DNA from: Devosia insulae DS-56
GTDB lineage: Bacteria > Pseudomonadota > Alphaproteobacteria > Rhizobiales > Devosiaceae
Direction: 5' to 3'
DNA length: 43,518 nucleotides
Assembly (NCBI RefSeq): GCF_000970465.2
Contig: NZ_LAJE02000236.1
Location: forward strand, 1 to 43,518
Part shown: one piece after another, positions 42,250-43,518 of the stretch
How positions within the stretch are numbered: the stretch's first letter is position 1
Layout of the letters: every line of letters starts with the position of its first letter
Made by a program: the position numbers and the translations under genes
The notes under the pieces: generated by a model
What the model saw: only the letters and a program-made list of their open reading frames with translations
The model's database searches: none
Told to the model about the DNA's origin: nothing

Positions 42250-43422
42250 ATGAGTTTCTCGCAGCGCCTTGGCGCCGATTTCTATGCTCGCGTCCATCGC
42301 GACATCCGCGCTCGCATGGCCGAGACCGGGGTGGACCTGCTGCTGCTCGATGCCAATGACGATGTCATCTACACCACGGGCTTTTCGCACTACACGACCG
42401 AGCGGCCGGTGGTCTTTGCCATCAGCCAGACCGGTGCCTGGTTGCTGCTGCCGCGGCTCGAACAGGGGCATGCGGCGCATCAGATCATCGCCGCCGAGCC
42501 GGTGATCTATTTCGAGTTTCCCGGGGTCGACAAACCCTTTGACGTACTGGCGCGGGCCCTCCCCGCCCAATCCGGCACCGTCGCCCATAGCTACGGCATT
42601 GCGTTCGGCCGGATCGCGCAGATCGCGGCGGCCTTCCCCAATGCGAAGGTCGTGCCCTCCACCATCGTCCAGCAGATGCGGCTCAGGAAGTATCCCGAGG
42701 AGATCGTGCTGCACCGCGAGGCGGCGCGGATCTCCGACGAGATGGTGCGCGCCGGCGTGGCGCTGATCGGCGAGGCCGTGCGCCAAGGCGGCGAGCTGCC
42801 GAGCGAGATCGCCATCGAGCAACACGTGTCGCGGCACGCCATGAACATCATGTATTCCGAGCATAACGAGCTGATGCTGGTGCAGGGCCTCGCCTCGGGC
42901 CTCGTCTATTCCGGCATCCGCTCGAGCTTTCCGCACGGCATGCCGACCGGCAATCCGGTCAAGCGCGGCGAAAGCCTGATCCTGTCGCTAGGCTGCCGGG
43001 TTGGCGGGCGGGCGGCCGAGAGCGAGCGCACCTTCTTCATCGGCGAGCCGACAACTGAACAGCAACGGCACTACTCGGTCGCCTATGAGGCGCAGCGTAT
43101 GGCCACCGCCGCGCTGATCGCCGGCCACACCTGCGCCTCCTCGGACAACCTGGCGCTCGGTTACATCCGCGACCAGGGCATGGCCGACAATGCCCTGCAC
43201 CGGGTGGGCCACGGCATGGGCATCATGTTCCACGAGTCCCCGTGGATCGAGGCGGGCGACCAGACTATCCTCGAGCCCGGCATGATCGCCTCGAGCGAGC
43301 CCTCGATCACCATCCCCGGCTTTGCCGGCTACCGCATTGCCGACACCGTGCTGGTCACCGCCGAAGGCCCAGACAGCATGACCCACTATCCGCGTAGGAT
43401 CGACGAGATCGTTATCGCATGA
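42250..43422 (+). CDS. M24-fold (creatinase/aminopeptidase P-like) protein with missing metal ligands
   Basis: A 390-residue cytoplasmic protein. An N-terminal creatinase_N domain (about 1-140) is followed by the pita-bread fold. Of the five metal ligands of aminopeptidase P, the first Asp is Ser (LILSLGCR), the second Asp is Glu (AAESERTF), His is kept (VGHGMG), the first Glu is kept (ASSEPSI) and the last Glu is Ala (YRIADTVLVT). So a normal two-metal site is unlikely. This recalls creatinase, which hydrolyses C-N bonds without metal. The open frame starts at 42211, but ATG 42250 has GGAG upstream and the family N-terminus. It follows a binding-protein gene, suggesting hydrolysis of the imported compound. 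Confidence 0.85.
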   Translation: MSFSQRLGADFYARVHRDIRARMAETGVDLLLLDANDDVIYTTGFSHYTTERPVVFAISQTGAWLLLPRLEQGHAAHQIIAAEPVIYFEFPGVDKPFDVLARALPAQSGTVAHSYGIAFGRIAQIAAAFPNAKVVPSTIVQQMRLRKYPEEIVLHREAARISDEMVRAGVALIGEAVRQGGELPSEIAIEQHVSRHAMNIMYSEHNELMLVQGLASGLVYSGIRSSFPHGMPTGNPVKRGESLILSLGCRVGGRAAESERTFFIGEPTTEQQRHYSVAYEAQRMATAALIAGHTCASSDNLALGYIRDQGMADNALHRVGHGMGIMFHESPWIEAGDQTILEPGMIASSEPSITIPGFAGYRIADTVLVTAEGPDSMTHYPRRIDEIVIA

Positions 43423-43436
43423 GGTGGGGTTCCGAC

Positions 43437-43518
43437 ATGGCGGGGCTGGTGTCAACGCAGCCGACAGGCCGGCGCGCGAAGAGCACCCCCTGGCCCGTAT
43501 ATCCCTCTTACGCCGCCG
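43437..43518 (+). CDS. Start of a further gene, cut by the window end
   Basis: An ATG at 43437 opens a frame that stays open for 27 codons to the window end (begins MAGLVSTQPTGRRAKS). GAGGTGGGG lies 7 nt upstream and the gap to the M24 stop is 14 nt, as in a continuing operon. A permease of the importer would be expected here, but the visible residues are too few to say. Confidence 0.45.
   Translation, partial: MAGLVSTQPTGRRAKSTPWPVYPSYAA

Overview
The window looks like chromosomal DNA from a high-GC alphaproteobacterium, most likely a member of the Hyphomicrobiales (Devosia, Rhizobium or Mesorhizobium-like). This rests on codon and base composition, GGAGG-type ribosome binding sites, the very high density of sugar and peptide ABC importers, and two large palindromic intergenic repeats of the rhizobial mosaic type. 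The genus is inference. No rRNA, tRNA, CRISPR array, prophage or intact insertion sequence was seen.

Layout. 1-905: gene-poor, with an intrinsic terminator and at most one doubtful small ORF. 906-7776: a GntR/FCD regulator and, on the other strand, a complete dipeptide-type importer (binding protein, two permeases, two ATPases). 8172-10990: a regulator that seems to have lost its DNA-binding domain, head to head with a cytoplasmic GH43 glycosidase. 11016-19522: one long minus-strand operon with a MalEFG-type importer, a GH151-like protein, a LacI regulator and a GH95 protein; it reads as uptake and intracellular trimming of a fucosylated plant oligosaccharide. 19749-23720: an RspB/LgoD-like dehydrogenase and a ribose-type importer, with a divergent GntR regulator that has two winged helices (23818-24717). 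24736-31118: a second MalEFG-type importer, divergent from a ROK regulator, a ThuA-like protein and the only MalK-type ATPase in the window. 31178-37323: a third ribose-type importer with a TIM-barrel isomerase and a Gfo/Idh/MocA oxidoreductase, divergent from a LacI regulator over two clear LacI operators. 37433-43518: a GAF protein coupled to a short HEAFPGH metallopeptidase-like protein, divergent from a GntR regulator, a second peptide-type binding protein, an M24-fold protein lacking key metal ligands, and the start of one more gene.

How it works together. Six binding proteins give six uptake systems. Two MalFG systems lack their own ATPase, and the MalK at 30030 could serve both. The hydrolases have no signal peptides, so glycans would be imported intact and cut in the cytoplasm. 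Each module has its own regulator: GntR at 906, 23818 and 39363, LacI at 13360 and 36289, ROK at 28137. Binding-protein genes are mostly set off by GC-rich stem-loops, which fits uneven expression inside operons.

No dramatic new defence or mobile system was found. The most unusual items are the regulator without an HTH at 8172, three evenly spaced purine-tetraloop hairpins at 5654-5720, the metal-ligand-poor M24 protein at 42250, the double-HTH GntR at 23818, and the nested inverted repeats before the dehydrogenase at 20762. All calls come from reading the sequence; no database search was possible.
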